Of a DNA stretch of 64,000 bases, positions 50,651 to 61,786 are shown piece after piece. The stretch lies in the NCBI GenBank assembly GCA_959604655.1, contig CAUHCL010000001.1, positions 3,111 through 67,110 of the forward strand. Reading direction: 5' to 3'. This DNA comes from an uncultured Alistipes sp. GTDB taxonomy: Bacteria > Bacteroidota > Bacteroidia > Bacteroidales > Rikenellaceae. Each line of letters begins with the position of its first letter. The first letter of the stretch is position 1. The translations under genes and the position numbers were made by a program. The notes below the pieces were generated by a model. That model was not told where the DNA came from. It was given only the letters and a program-made list of their open reading frames with translations, and ran no database searches.

Positions 50651-50658
50651 CAAATGTA
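50651..50658 (-). promoter_or_regulatory. -7 promoter box for lrgAB
   Basis: Minus-strand TACATTTG, matching TAnnTTTG, 28 nt before the ATG. Confidence 0.65.
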
Positions 50659-50756
50659 GCGACAAATCGTCGTAATTGTAATCGCCGTCGGCGCTTTTTA
50701 CGGCACGATTCGCCTGCCGAAACGGCGGCGCGTTTTTTTTATTCGTCCGAACGAGG

Positions 50757-50764
50757 TATATTTG
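50757..50764 (+). promoter_or_regulatory. -7 promoter box for the YitT-like gene
   Basis: TATATTTG, matching TAnnTTTG, 71 nt before ATG 50835. Divergent from lrgA. Confidence 0.6.
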
Positions 50765-50834
50765 CCATGCGAAAAGCGGCGGCTTGCGCCTTTTCGGAAC
50801 GACCGAAAGAGCCTCGGCGCCGCATCGCCCGACC

Positions 50835-51488
50835 ATGAAAGAATCGAAACCGCATATTGTAAAACGTTACGTCGTCGCCACGGCGGGACTGTTCCTCGTG
50901 GCGCTCGGGGTGGCGCTGTCGACCCGTTCCGATCTCGGGACCTCGCCCATATCGTGTCCGCCCTATGTCCTGAGTCTGTTCGGCGGGCTCAGCATGGGAC
51001 AGTACACAGTGTTGATGCACTTCGTGTTCATATCGCTGCAAATCGCCCTGTTGCGTCGGCGGTTCCGCGCCGAGCTTCTGTTGCAGCTCGTCCCGACATT
51101 CATATTCGGCTTTTTCACCGACTTGGCTATGAATGCGACGGCGGGATTGCAGGGCGAGACGTATGCGGCCCGTGCGGCGCTTCTGCTGTCGGGGTGCGTC
51201 GTCATAGCGGCGGGAATATCGGTGCAGGTCAATGCCTCGGCGTGGATGCTGGCGGGCGAGCAGACCGTGGCGGTCATATCGGAGGTGAGCGGCGCGGCGT
51301 TCGGCCGCGTGAAGGTCTTCTTCGACTCGTCGCTGGTCGTGATAGGAGTCGTGCTGTCGTTCTGTCTGCTGCACGGCCTGGAGGGAATACGCGAGGGAAC
51401 GATCGTGTCGGCACTGTCGGTCGGTGCGATAGTACGTCGTTTGCAGGGGCCCGTCGGGTCGCTGCTCGTGCGCCTGAAAATGTTGTGA
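50835..51488 (+). CDS. YczE/YyaS/YitT-family membrane protein
   Basis: 217-aa membrane protein with about five helices. Seen: GLFLVALGVALSTRSDLGTSPIS, quoted in part, where LGVAL....LG.SPI matches the family pattern, followed by FIFGFFTDLAM and the later repeat-like AAGISVQVNASAWMLAGEQ. Function unknown; the family is thought to include transporters. The acyltransferase gene begins 24 nt after. Confidence 0.78.
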   Translation: MKESKPHIVKRYVVATAGLFLVALGVALSTRSDLGTSPISCPPYVLSLFGGLSMGQYTVLMHFVFISLQIALLRRRFRAELLLQLVPTFIFGFFTDLAMNATAGLQGETYAARAALLLSGCVVIAAGISVQVNASAWMLAGEQTVAVISEVSGAAFGRVKVFFDSSLVVIGVVLSFCLLHGLEGIREGTIVSALSVGAIVRRLQGPVGSLLVRLKML

Positions 51489-51512
51489 AACTAACTGTAA
51501 AACCTGAAATAA

Positions 51513-52604
51513 ATGACAAAACGTGTAGCTTTTCTCGATTACGTCCGCGTGTTCGCGTGCTTCCTCGTGATGCTCGTGCATGCGAGCGAGAATTTTTACG
51601 GTGCCGAGGGCTCGACCGACATGGCGGGACCGCAGTCCTATCTGGCCAACGAGAGCGACCGACTGTGGGTGTCGCTCTACGACGGATTTTCGCGTATGTC
51701 GGTGCCTTTGTTCATGATCGTGTCGGCATTCCTGTTAGTGCCGATGAAGAGGGAGCAGACCTCGTGGCAGTTCTACGCCCGCCGATTCAAGCGCATACTG
51801 CCTCCGCTGGCATTCTTCATGATCCTTTACAGCACCCTGCCGCTGCTGTGGGGGCAGATCGATACGGCGACGTCGGCTCGGGATCTGTCGAGGTTCTTCC
51901 TTAATTTCCCCACCATGGCGGGCCACTTCTGGTTCATGTATCCCCTGATAGGTCTCTATCTGTTCATTCCCGTCATATCGCCGTGGCTCGAAAAGGCTAC
52001 GGCGCGCGAGGAACGCTTCTTCATCGGGCTGTTCCTGCTCTCGACCTGCATACCCTATCTCAACCGCTGGTGCGGCGAGGTGTGGGGGCAGTGCTTCTGG
52101 AACGAGTATCACATGCTGTGGAACTTCTCGGGCTACGTGGGCTACATGGTGCTGGCGCACTACATACGCGTGCATCTCGACTGGAGCCGCGGGAAACGTC
52201 TGCTGATCGGCTCCCTGTCTTTGGCGGCGGGTGCGGCGGCCACCATCGGATCGTTCTATGTCCAGGCCGTCCCGGGCAAGATACTCGAAACCCCCGTGCT
52301 GGAGGTGGGATGGGCGTTTTGCACGATCAACTGCGTGGCGCTCACGTTCGGTGCGTTCCTGCTCTTCACCTGCATCTCGGCTGCCGAGGCTCCGCGCATG
52401 GTGACCGACATGTCGAAACTCAGCTACGGCATGTTCCTCATGCACATATTCTGGCTCGGAATGTGGGTCGGCGTGTTCAAGAACACCTTGGCGCTGCCTA
52501 CCGTGGCGGCCATACCGAGCATAGCCGTCGCCACCTTCGCGAGCTGCTACGTCACGACCAAACTGGTATCGTTCCTGCCCGGGAGCAAGTGGATCATCGG
52601 TTGA
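51513..52604 (+). CDS. membrane acyltransferase, acyltransferase 3 (OafA/WecH) family
   Basis: 363-aa polytopic enzyme with about ten helices that transfers acyl groups (often acetyl) to cell-surface sugars. Seen: VAFLDYVRVFACFLVMLVHA with the conserved His of the catalytic region in LVHASENF, RMSVPLFMIVSAFLL, FYARRFKRILPPLAFF, and HFWFMYPLIGLYLFIPV. The closest pattern is the WecH/YiaH O-acetyltransferase branch. Acceptor unknown. Confidence 0.87.
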   Translation: MTKRVAFLDYVRVFACFLVMLVHASENFYGAEGSTDMAGPQSYLANESDRLWVSLYDGFSRMSVPLFMIVSAFLLVPMKREQTSWQFYARRFKRILPPLAFFMILYSTLPLLWGQIDTATSARDLSRFFLNFPTMAGHFWFMYPLIGLYLFIPVISPWLEKATAREERFFIGLFLLSTCIPYLNRWCGEVWGQCFWNEYHMLWNFSGYVGYMVLAHYIRVHLDWSRGKRLLIGSLSLAAGAAATIGSFYVQAVPGKILETPVLEVGWAFCTINCVALTFGAFLLFTCISAAEAPRMVTDMSKLSYGMFLMHIFWLGMWVGVFKNTLALPTVAAIPSIAVATFASCYVTTKLVSFLPGSKWIIG

Positions 52605-52656
52605 TCGGGCGAAAAGATTTTTCGGTCCGCACGTTCGGATTTGGCGATTTTTTCAC

Positions 52657-52664
52657 TATTTTTG
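52657..52664 (+). promoter_or_regulatory. -7 promoter box for ssrA
   Basis: TATTTTTG, matching TAnnTTTG, 12 nt before the mature tmRNA 5' end. Confidence 0.7.
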
Positions 52665-52676
52665 CAACGTCGGATC

Positions 52677-53076
52677 GGGGGCGACCGGTTTTGACAGCTT
52701 GCAGAGTTCGATCGTAAGCACGTCGAGCGTTGTGTGGTAGCTCGTAAATATCAACACTCGAACTACAAATGGCAATAACAGCTATGCACTCGCTGCCTAA
52801 TTTTCAGGGAAAATTGGCTTAATCGTCGGGCCCGAGGAGGTTTGACGACGAGTATCCCGAACGGCTGCTCCGCCCTTTAGCGGCTCGTTCATACGGGGTA
52901 TCATCAATTTAGGGATAGTACGGCATGTGTCTCGGTTGTCGTATGAGATTCAAGGGACTGCGGCAAGGGTCAGGTCGTCTGCGGCCATCCCGCGCAAGAG
53001 GATCAATCGCAGAATAAACGTGTAGAAAGCCTTGGGGCTCCTTGTTTGGACGCGGGTTCGACTCCCGCCGCCTCCA
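52677..53076 (+). ncRNA. ssrA: transfer-messenger RNA (tmRNA)
   Basis: 400-nt RNA that rescues stalled ribosomes. The 5' GGGGGCG (52677-52683) pairs with 3' CGCCTCC (53069-53075), giving the seven-bp acceptor stem, with discriminator A at 53076. The T-arm GGGTTCGACTCCC (53054-53066) is tRNA-like, and the 5' CGACCGGTTTTGACA is the usual start. The mRNA-like part encodes a tag read from GGC at 52771: GNNSYALAA, stop TAA 52798-52800. This matches the nine-residue ALAA-ending Bacteroidota tags. The 3' CCA is not encoded (the next bases are CGA), so it must be added. Pseudoknot regions around 52806-52900 and 52925-53000 not folded in detail. Confidence 0.96.
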
Positions 53077-53080
53077 CGAG

Positions 53081-53119
53081 GAAATGCGGTTCGGATTTGT
53101 TCGGACCGCATTTTTTTTG
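53081..53119 (+). terminator. terminator of ssrA
   Basis: AAATGCGGTTCGG pairs with CGGACCGCATTT, followed by a run of eight T. Confidence 0.9.
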
Positions 53120-53130
53120 TGTGAGTATTT

Positions 53131-53227
53131 CGATATCGCCGTGCGATATCGGCAGTTCGCCGCCGCCCCACGCGGCGGACTGCAACTCGCTCTGCGCTCG
53201 CATGCGTCCTCCGCCGTCGGCGAACAG
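53131..53227 (+). repeat. intergenic palindromic repeat, copy F (type I)
   Basis: Hairpin GATATCGC-CGT-GCGATATC (53132-53150), then GGCAGTTCGCCGCCGCCCC, GCGGCGGACTGCAACTCGC, and ends CCGCCGTCGGCGAACAG. It stands 12 nt behind the ssrA terminator. Same stem as copy C, opposite orientation. Confidence 0.85.
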
Positions 53228-53293
53228 TATTCCGTATGCAACGTATGCAATATGATATTTGCCCGTCGGGAGTGAATTTTTCTTCCGATCCTA

Positions 53294-53324
53294 TTGCCCG
53301 ATTCGCGGAAAATGGTTATTTTTG
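53294..53324 (+). promoter_or_regulatory. -33/-7 promoter for ftsE
   Basis: TTG (53294-53296) and TATTTTTG (53317-53324) with 20 nt between; 60 nt to the ftsE ATG. Confidence 0.7.
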
Positions 53325-53384
53325 TAAGTTAATGCAGCCGTCGCAGTGATGGCCTGCGTCGACCTAACGTAATACCGATAACGG

Positions 53385-54116
53385 ATGGACAGGACGAATA
53401 ATGTTGTAGAGCTGCGCAATGTCGCCATTTACCACACCGACGGCGATTCGCGCCGCGTGAAGTCGGACGACGAGCTGGTGCTGTCGGACGTGAATCTGAC
53501 CGTCGCCCCTGGCGAGCTGGTCTATTTCATAGGCCGCGTCGGCAGCGGAAAAAGCACCTTGCTCAAAACTTTATATGCCGAGGTGCAACTCCTTGAGGGC
53601 GAAGGCCGCGTTGCGGATATGGATCTGCGGCGGTTGAAGCGCGGCGACATCCCCCACCTGCGCCGCAGGATGGGCATCGTGTTTCAGGATTACCAGTTGC
53701 TGGACGACCGCAACGCCTTCTTCAATCTCTACGACGTGATGAAGGCCACGGGGTGGAAAAAGGAGTCCGACATCCGCCGCCGCATCGACGAGGTGTTGTC
53801 GGTGGCGGGGCTGAGCAACAAGGCCTACAAGATGCCGCACGAGCTGTCGGGCGGCGAGCAGCAGCGTCTGGTCATAGCCCGCGCCCTGCTCAATGCGCCG
53901 CGTCTGCTGCTGGCCGACGAGCCTACGGGAAATCTCGATCCCGTGACGGCCGACGGCATAATGCGTCTTTTCAGGGAGATCGCGGCATCGGGTTGCGCCA
54001 TCATAATGTCGACGCACAACACGGCCCTTATCGAGCAGTTCCCCGCACGCACCATCCTCTTTTCGAAAGGCAAGATCACGGAGATCGACATCGAAAAGAG
54101 TTTTTCCGCGGAATAG
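53385..54116 (+). CDS. ftsE: cell-division ABC ATPase FtsE
   Basis: 243-aa ATP-binding subunit. Seen: Walker A FIGRVGSGKSTLLKTLY, Q-loop GIVFQDYQLLDDRNAFFN (FtsE-typical), signature LSGGEQQRLVIARALLN, Walker B LLLADEPTGNLDP, H-loop STHNTAL. FtsE with FtsX controls septal peptidoglycan hydrolases. ftsX is not next to it, which is common in Bacteroidota. The frame starts with a longer N-terminus than usual (about 25 extra residues); a -33/-7 promoter precedes it. Confidence 0.9.
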   Translation: MDRTNNVVELRNVAIYHTDGDSRRVKSDDELVLSDVNLTVAPGELVYFIGRVGSGKSTLLKTLYAEVQLLEGEGRVADMDLRRLKRGDIPHLRRRMGIVFQDYQLLDDRNAFFNLYDVMKATGWKKESDIRRRIDEVLSVAGLSNKAYKMPHELSGGEQQRLVIARALLNAPRLLLADEPTGNLDPVTADGIMRLFREIAASGCAIIMSTHNTALIEQFPARTILFSKGKITEIDIEKSFSAE

Positions 54117-54148
54117 CGGCCGCAAGTGCGTGAATCGCATGTCGGCGA

Positions 54149-54180
54149 TTTGCAGAAATCGATAAAAAACGCTATTTTTG
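54149..54180 (+). promoter_or_regulatory. -33/-7 promoter for gyrB
   Basis: TTTG (54149-54152) and TATTTTTG (54173-54180), 20 nt apart, the best consensus match in the window; 44 nt to the gyrB ATG. Confidence 0.8.
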
Positions 54181-54185
54181 CATGA

Positions 54186-56186
<2,001 letters not shown>

Positions 56187-56189
56187 AAT

Positions 56190-56230
56190 TCAGTGGCGGG
56201 GATTGCTTTCATGGCAGTCCCCGCCGTTTT
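56190..56230 (+). terminator. terminator of gyrB
   Basis: GGCGGGGA (56194-56201) pairs with TCCCCGCC (56218-56225 approx.), inner GC pairs, then GTTTTTAT. It lies directly after the stop and before udk. Confidence 0.8.
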
Positions 56231-56246
56231 TATATGGCAAAGGCTT

Positions 56247-56867
56247 ATGAAAGTGACGGTAATAGGTGTTGCGGGAGGCTCGGGTTCGGGCAAGAGTACG
56301 CTGGTGAAACGGTTGCAGGAGGCGTTCGTTCACGACGACGTGGTGACGCTGTGCCACGATTATTACTACAAGGCGCATGCGGATCTCACGTACGAGGAAC
56401 GCACGAAACTCAACTACGACCATCCGCAGGCGTTCGACACCGACATGCTGGTGGATCACATAAAGACGCTCAAGGACAATGTTCCCGTTGCGCGCCCCGT
56501 CTATTCGTTCGTCGACCATAACCGCACCGCCGAGACGGTGACCGTGAAGCCGTCGAAGGTGATAATAGTCGACGGAATACTGATATTCGAAAACAGGGAG
56601 TTGCGCGACTTGATGGACATAAAGGTGTTCGTCGATACCGATGCCGATATTCGTCTCGCGCGCCGCATACTGCGCGACGTGTGCGATCGCGGCCGTAGCA
56701 TGCAGTCGGTGATCGACCAATACATCGGTACGGTGAAGCCCATGCACGACGAGTTCGTGGAGCCGTCAAAGAAATATGCCGACGTAATCATCCCCGAAGG
56801 CGGATTCAACTCGGTGGCCGTCGGCATGTTGATACAGAACATACGTTCGCTGATAGACGAGAAGTAA
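56247..56867 (+). CDS. udk: uridine kinase
   Basis: 206-aa P-loop kinase phosphorylating uridine and cytidine. Seen: Walker A VIGVAGGSGSGKSTLVKRL, LCHDYYYKAHADLTYEER (uridine-binding Asp-Tyr-Tyr), NYDHPQAFDTDMLV, PVYSFVDHNRT, IIVDGILIFEN, and RRILRDVCDRGRS. ATG 56247 chosen because codons upstream lie within the gyrB terminator. Confidence 0.95.
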   Translation: MKVTVIGVAGGSGSGKSTLVKRLQEAFVHDDVVTLCHDYYYKAHADLTYEERTKLNYDHPQAFDTDMLVDHIKTLKDNVPVARPVYSFVDHNRTAETVTVKPSKVIIVDGILIFENRELRDLMDIKVFVDTDADIRLARRILRDVCDRGRSMQSVIDQYIGTVKPMHDEFVEPSKKYADVIIPEGGFNSVAVGMLIQNIRSLIDEK

Positions 56868-56894
56868 ATCCCAGCGGCGTTTCCCCCTAAAACG

Positions 56895-56926
56895 ATCCCC
56901 GCCGATGGCAGAACGTCGGCGGGGAT
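56895..56926 (+). terminator. terminator of udk
   Basis: ATCCCCGCCGA (56895-56905) with TCGGCGGGGAT (56916-56926), then TTATTTGTTTTT. Confidence 0.88.
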
Positions 56927-56943
56927 TTATTTGTTTTTATCTG

Positions 56944-56974
56944 CTGTTCGCCGACGGCGCGGGCGTAACGCCCG
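56944..56974 (-). repeat. truncated copy of the intergenic repeat
   Basis: CTGTTCGCCGACGGCG followed at once by the hairpin GGGCG-TAA-CGCCC. Resembles the short copy B, with yet another paired stem and triloop. Confidence 0.6.
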
Positions 56975-56995
56975 TTTTATGACGAGACCGTTTCG

Positions 56996-57088
56996 GTTCG
57001 CCGACGGCGGAGGACAAAACGAACTTCGGTGAGTTGCAGTCCGCCGCGTGGGGCGGCGGCGAACTGCCGACCTCGCGCCGCGAGGTCG
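56996..57088 (-). repeat. intergenic palindromic repeat, copy G (type I)
   Basis: GTTCGCCGACGGCGGAGGAC, GTTGCAGTCCGCCGCGTGGG, GGCGGCGAACTGCC and hairpin GACCTCGC-GCC-GCGAGGTC (57069-57087). Hairpin-first on the minus strand it starts 6 nt after the mutS stop. It occupies the convergent udk/mutS gap. Confidence 0.85.
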
Positions 57089-57093
57089 AATAC

Positions 57094-59763
57094 TTATATC
57101 CCCGCTATCTTCTTTATCTCGTTCAGTTTGTTGAGCGCTTCGATGGGAGTCAGCGAGTTGATGTCGAGACCCTTTATCTGGTCGCGTATCTGAATCAGAA
57201 CGGGATCTTCCAGCTGGAACATCGAGAGTTGCAGACTACCCTTCTCCGCTACGTCGGCCACCTGCTTGGCCGACGGCTGACGTCTCCTGCGCCGCTGCGC
57301 CGGCTCTTTCGAGGCCACTATCTCGTTGTCGCCGTAAACCGTTTCCAGATTGCCCAGAATCTCCGTCGCGCGCGACACTATGCTTTGCGGCATTCCCGCC
57401 ATGCGCGCCACGTGTATACCGAACGAGTGCTCGGTGCCGCCGCGGGCCAGTTTGCGCAGGAACACTATGGTGTTGTCGATCTCGCGGACCGCCACATGGT
57501 AGTTCTTCACGCGCGCGAACAGCTGCTCCATCTCGTTCAGCTCGTGGTAATGCGTGGCGAAGAGGGTCTTGGCGTGTGCCGTAGGATGGTTGTGGATATA
57601 CTCCACCATCGCCCATGCTATCGATATGCCGTCGTAGGTGCTGGTGCCGCGTCCGATCTCGTCGAGCAGGATCAGGCTGCGGTCCGAGAGGTTGTTCAGT
57701 ATGCTCGCCGACTCCAGCATCTCGACCATGAAGGTCGACTCGCCCTGCGAGATGTTGTCCGAGGCTCCCACGCGGGTGAATATCTTGTCCACCACACCTA
57801 TGTGCGCCGATTCGGCGGGTACGAACGATCCCATCTGCGCCATGAGTATTATGAGCGCTGTCTGCCGCAGCAGGGCCGACTTACCCGACATGTTGGGACC
57901 CGTTATCATCATTATCTGTTGGTCCTCGTCGTTGAGCAGCACATCGTTGGGGATGTATTCCTCCCCCACCGCCAGCAGACGCTCTATGACGGGGTGACGG
58001 CCGTTGCGTATATCGATGACCTTGCCGTTGTCGAGCAGGGGGCGGACGTAGCGGCATTCGCACGCCATGCGGGCGAACGACTGGAGGCAGTCGATGCGCG
58101 CCACGGCGGCGGCATCGCGCAGGATCACGCGCAACTGCCCCGCTACGTATTGAACCAAAGCCGTGTATATTTCGAGTTCGAGCGCCAGAATACGGTCCTG
58201 CGCGCCGAGAATCTTCTCTTCGTACTCCTTCAGTTCCTCGGTGATGTAGCGCTCGGCGTTGGCCAGGGTCTGTTTGCGGATCCACGATTCTGGCACCTTA
58301 TCCTTATGCGTGTTGCGCACCTCGATGTAATAGCCGAATACGTTGTTGTAGCTGATTTTGAGCGACGGAATCCCCGTAGCCTCGGTCTCGCGTTGCAGTA
58401 TCTGCTGCAACACGTCCTTGCCGTGCAAGGCTATGCGGCGCAGGTCGTCCAGTTCGGCCGACACGCCGTCGGCTATGACCCCGCCTTTCTGAATCTGGTT
58501 GTTGGCGGGATCGGGATAGATCTCGCGGGCCAGTCGGTCGCGTATCTCCGTCGCGGGATCGATCTGCTCCGCTATCTCGTGCAGGCGCTCGTCGTCGGTC
58601 GATTCCAGCAGGGCCTTGAGCGTCTCCACGGCCGTGAGCGACGATTTGAGCTGCACCAGCTCGCGCGGCAACACGCGCCCCGCCGCTATGCGCGATGAAA
58701 TGCGCTCCAGATCGCCTATCGACGAGATCTGCTCGCGCAGCGCCTCGGCCAGATCGGCGTCGGTCGCCAGACGCTCCACCACATCCTGACGCCGCTTGAT
58801 ACGCTCGACGTCGACCAGAGGCATGGCTATCCAACGTTTCAGCAGACGGCCGCCCATCGATGTGAGCGTGCGGTCGATGACGTCGGCGAAGCAGCTCTTG
58901 TCGTGCGATCCGTTCGACGAGAAGAGTTCCAGATTGCGTATCGAGAACTTGTCGACCCATACGTAATCGTTCTTGTCGATGCGCGAGATGGAGGTGATGT
59001 GCGATATTTCACGGTGCTCGGTGAACTCCAGATAATAGAGTATGGCGCCCGCGGCGGCTATGCCCTCGGTCATGTTCTGCACGCCGAAGCCTTTCAGCGA
59101 TCGGGTGCCGAACTGCTTGCAGAGCTTGTCCTTGTTGATGTCCGACGAGAACACCCAGTCGTCGAGACGGTAGGTGTAGTATCGGTTGCCGAATGCCGAA
59201 TCGAAGCGGTCCTCGTATCCGCGCTGGTAGATGATCTCCTTGGGCGAGAGGTTCGACAGCAGTTTGTCGACATACATATCGTCGCCCTGAGCCATGTAGA
59301 ACTCGCCCGTCGATATGTCGAGAAAGGCCACGCCCGTGGTTTTCGCGCCGAAAAAGACCGATCCGAGGAACGAGTTTTCCTTATTTGGCAGCACGTTGTT
59401 GTCGCCCAACACCACACCCGGGGTGACAAGCTCGATGACGCCGCGCTTGACCAGACCTTTGACGGTCTTGGGGTCTTCTAACTGCTCGCACACGGCGACG
59501 CGTTCGCCCGCCCGCACCAGCTTGGGCATGTAGACGTCGAGCGCATGATAAGGGAATCCCGCCAGCTCGACATACGACGCGGCACCGTTGGCCCGCCGCG
59601 TGAGCGTTATGCCGAGGATCGAACTCGCCTTTATGGCGTCGTCGCCGAAAGTCTCATAAAAATCTCCCACACGAAACAGCAATATCGCATCGGGATGAAC
59701 CGCCTTGATAGAGTAATATTGCTTCATCAAGGGCGTCTCCACGTATTTCTTCTCAATAGCCAT
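57094..59763 (-). CDS. mutS: DNA mismatch repair protein MutS
   Basis: 889-aa mismatch sensor. Domain I with the mismatch-reading [14 protein letters not shown] (Phe-X-Glu in FYETF), connector and lever domains, clamp, and ATPase with Walker [47 protein letters not shown] and [16 protein letters not shown] 59763 ([20 protein letters not shown]) is the normal MutS start; the frame stays open upstream but reads into the promoter. Full length for the family. Confidence 0.97.
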   Translation of the reverse strand: MAIEKKYVETPLMKQYYSIKAVHPDAILLFRVGDFYETFGDDAIKASSILGITLTRRANGAASYVELAGFPYHALDVYMPKLVRAGERVAVCEQLEDPKTVKGLVKRGVIELVTPGVVLGDNNVLPNKENSFLGSVFFGAKTTGVAFLDISTGEFYMAQGDDMYVDKLLSNLSPKEIIYQRGYEDRFDSAFGNRYYTYRLDDWVFSSDINKDKLCKQFGTRSLKGFGVQNMTEGIAAAGAILYYLEFTEHREISHITSISRIDKNDYVWVDKFSIRNLELFSSNGSHDKSCFADVIDRTLTSMGGRLLKRWIAMPLVDVERIKRRQDVVERLATDADLAEALREQISSIGDLERISSRIAAGRVLPRELVQLKSSLTAVETLKALLESTDDERLHEIAEQIDPATEIRDRLAREIYPDPANNQIQKGGVIADGVSAELDDLRRIALHGKDVLQQILQRETEATGIPSLKISYNNVFGYYIEVRNTHKDKVPESWIRKQTLANAERYITEELKEYEEKILGAQDRILALELEIYTALVQYVAGQLRVILRDAAAVARIDCLQSFARMACECRYVRPLLDNGKVIDIRNGRHPVIERLLAVGEEYIPNDVLLNDEDQQIMMITGPNMSGKSALLRQTALIILMAQMGSFVPAESAHIGVVDKIFTRVGASDNISQGESTFMVEMLESASILNNLSDRSLILLDEIGRGTSTYDGISIAWAMVEYIHNHPTAHAKTLFATHYHELNEMEQLFARVKNYHVAVREIDNTIVFLRKLARGGTEHSFGIHVARMAGMPQSIVSRATEILGNLETVYGDNEIVASKEPAQRRRRRQPSAKQVADVAEKGSLQLSMFQLEDPVLIQIRDQIKGLDINSLTPIEALNKLNEIKKIAGI

Positions 59764-59782
59764 TCTCCCTGTTTTTAGTGAG

Positions 59783-59790
59783 CAAATATA
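59783..59790 (-). promoter_or_regulatory. -7 promoter box for mutS
   Basis: Minus-strand TATATTTG, matching TAnnTTTG, 19 nt before ATG 59763. Confidence 0.7.
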
Positions 59791-59891
59791 CAAATAAAAG
59801 TTGGAAAAACGAGCGGGAAGATGACAACATCGGGCACGAAACGACGCGCAACTGCGCCTGTGCGAGGCCTGCGGACCGCGTGCGACGAGGA

Positions 59892-60527
59892 CTATTTCAC
59901 GCGTATGACGTTGATTCCGTCGCGCAGCGGGAGTATGACGTTCTCCACTCTGTCGTCCTCGGCCACCATGCGGTTGAATTCGAGAAGCGCCTGCGTATGG
60001 CGGTCGTTGTGCGCCACGCTCTGCACGACCTTGCCATACCACAGAATGTTGTCGGCCAGCATCACCGAGCCGCTGCGCACCAGCCCGCCGTCCATCAGCA
60101 TGCGGTAGTAATCGGGATATTCGCGCTTGTCGCCGTCGATGAATACCATGTCGAACCGCTTGCCGAGCCGCGGGGCTATATCCAGCGCCGACCCGATGTG
60201 CAGGCGGATTTTGTGCCCGTGGGGCGAGCGGTCGAAAAACGACTGCGCCAGAGGCTGCAGTTCGTCGTCGGGTTCGCAGGTGTCGACCGTACCGCCCTCA
60301 TCCAGCCCCGCCGCCATGCAGAGTGCCGAATAGCCCGTGAAAGTTCCTATCTCCAGAATGTCGTGCGGGCGGAACATCTTCACCAGCAGTTCGAGCAGCT
60401 TGCCCTGAATATGGCCCGACACCATGCGCGGGTTCAGCACTTGCAGATGGGTCTGGCGGTCCAGCTCCGTGAGCAGCGGATCCTCGGGCGAGGAGTGCAG
60501 ATGAACGTATTTTTCGAGTAAATCCAT
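59892..60527 (-). CDS. SAM-dependent O-methyltransferase (class I, caffeoyl-CoA OMT-like)
   Basis: 211-aa methyltransferase. Seen: [16 protein letters not shown] (SAM loop with the GTFTGYS of Methyltransf_3), [19 protein letters not shown] (metal-binding Asp), [11 protein letters not shown] (DN metal motif) and the C-terminal [12 protein letters not shown], a hallmark of the family. Bacterial members methylate catechol-type hydroxyls or tRNA 5-hydroxyuridine (TrmR); the latter is possible. 40 nt after the peptidase gene. Confidence 0.9.
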   Translation of the reverse strand: MDLLEKYVHLHSSPEDPLLTELDRQTHLQVLNPRMVSGHIQGKLLELLVKMFRPHDILEIGTFTGYSALCMAAGLDEGGTVDTCEPDDELQPLAQSFFDRSPHGHKIRLHIGSALDIAPRLGKRFDMVFIDGDKREYPDYYRMLMDGGLVRSGSVMLADNILWYGKVVQSVAHNDRHTQALLEFNRMVAEDDRVENVILPLRDGINVIRVK

Positions 60528-60567
60528 GTCAGGCTATTTTGTCAATCTTCGTCGACACCGCGGAAAA

Positions 60568-61785
60568 CTATTTATATATCAGTGTCGACATGCGGGAGAA
60601 CACATCCTCGGCCGCCTCGACGATCCGTTCGGCCGTCACGGCCGCTACCTTCTTGTATACGTCCTCCATCGTATCGATCTCGTCGTGCACCAGAAAACTC
60701 TTTCCCGCACCGAGCATGTAGCCTTCGTTGCTCTCCATCGATATGGCCATCTGCGCCAGAAACTGGCGTTTGGCCATCGACAGCTGCCGCGGCGTGAGCT
60801 TCGTGCGGCGCAGGAGGGCGAGTTCGCGATCGACGAGCTCGCGGCAATGGTCGGCATTGGAGTGGTCGGAACTGAAATATATCGCGGCCAGACCGCAGTC
60901 GTTGTAGGGCGTGTATGAAGCCTCGATGTTGTACGACAATCCGTTTTTCTCGCGCAGCGACACGTTCAGCCGCGAGTTGGCCGAGGGGCCGCCGAGAATG
61001 TTCACCAGCAGTGCCAGCGGCAGCCTCCGCTCGTCGTTGATGTCGTAGGCGCGGGCTCCCGTGACGCAGTGCACCTGATGGGTATGCTTGTTCACCGTCT
61101 TGTCGAACGCAGGCGCTGTCGAGGGTGCCGTGCGTCGGAACGTGCGCACGGTCGCGGGATATCGGGCGAAATACTTCTCGGCGACTCCCTGCACGCTCTT
61201 TACCGACATGCTGCCGATGGACGAGAAGACCATCTGGTCGGTGGTGTAGGTGCGGCCCACGAATCCGCGCACCGCCTCGGTGTCGAATCGTGCGATGGAC
61301 GATTTGGTGCCGAGTATGTTGTGCCCCAGCTCCGAATCGGCGAAGATCATCTCTTCGAAAGTGTCGAATATCATGTCGGCGGGCGAATCCTTGTAGGTGT
61401 TGATCTCGTCGACGATCACTTCGCGCTCCTTCGCCAGCTCGCGTTCGGGAAACGCGGAGTTGAATGCCACGTCGGCTATAAGCTCCGCTGCCTTGGCGAA
61501 GTCGCCCCGCAGCGTGGTGGCGTGTATCGTGGTGTCCTCCTTGGTAGTGTAGGCGTTGAGCTCGCCGCCGAGGTTCTCCAGACGGCAATTCACCTGAAAG
61601 GCCTTGCGGCGTGCGGTGCCCTTGAATATGGCGTGTTCGGTGAAGTGCGCCAGTCCGTACTGGTCGGGCAGCTCGTCGCGGCAGCCAGCATTCACCACCA
61701 GCGCGCAGTGCGCTACCCCGCTCTTCACCTGACGGTGTATGCCTCTTATGCCGTTGGGCAGAGTATATGTGTAAAATTCCTTCAT
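60568..61785 (-). CDS. M16 family zinc peptidase
   Basis: 405-aa peptidase of the processing-peptidase/pitrilysin family. Inverted zinc motif HFTEHAIFKG (HXXEH, about residues 48-52) with the distal Glu in KEREVIVDEI, then the second, non-catalytic half with LALLVNILGGPSANSRLN and a YNIEASYTPY strand. Function in Bacteroidota is often degradation of small peptides. Its ATG lies 1 nt behind the uvrA stop, so it is in the uvrA transcript. Confidence 0.92.
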   Translation of the reverse strand: MKEFYTYTLPNGIRGIHRQVKSGVAHCALVVNAGCRDELPDQYGLAHFTEHAIFKGTARRKAFQVNCRLENLGGELNAYTTKEDTTIHATTLRGDFAKAAELIADVAFNSAFPERELAKEREVIVDEINTYKDSPADMIFDTFEEMIFADSELGHNILGTKSSIARFDTEAVRGFVGRTYTTDQMVFSSIGSMSVKSVQGVAEKYFARYPATVRTFRRTAPSTAPAFDKTVNKHTHQVHCVTGARAYDINDERRLPLALLVNILGGPSANSRLNVSLREKNGLSYNIEASYTPYNDCGLAAIYFSSDHSNADHCRELVDRELALLRRTKLTPRQLSMAKRQFLAQMAISMESNEGYMLGAGKSFLVHDEIDTMEDVYKKVAAVTAERIVEAAEDVFSRMSTLIYK

Positions 61786-61786
61786 C

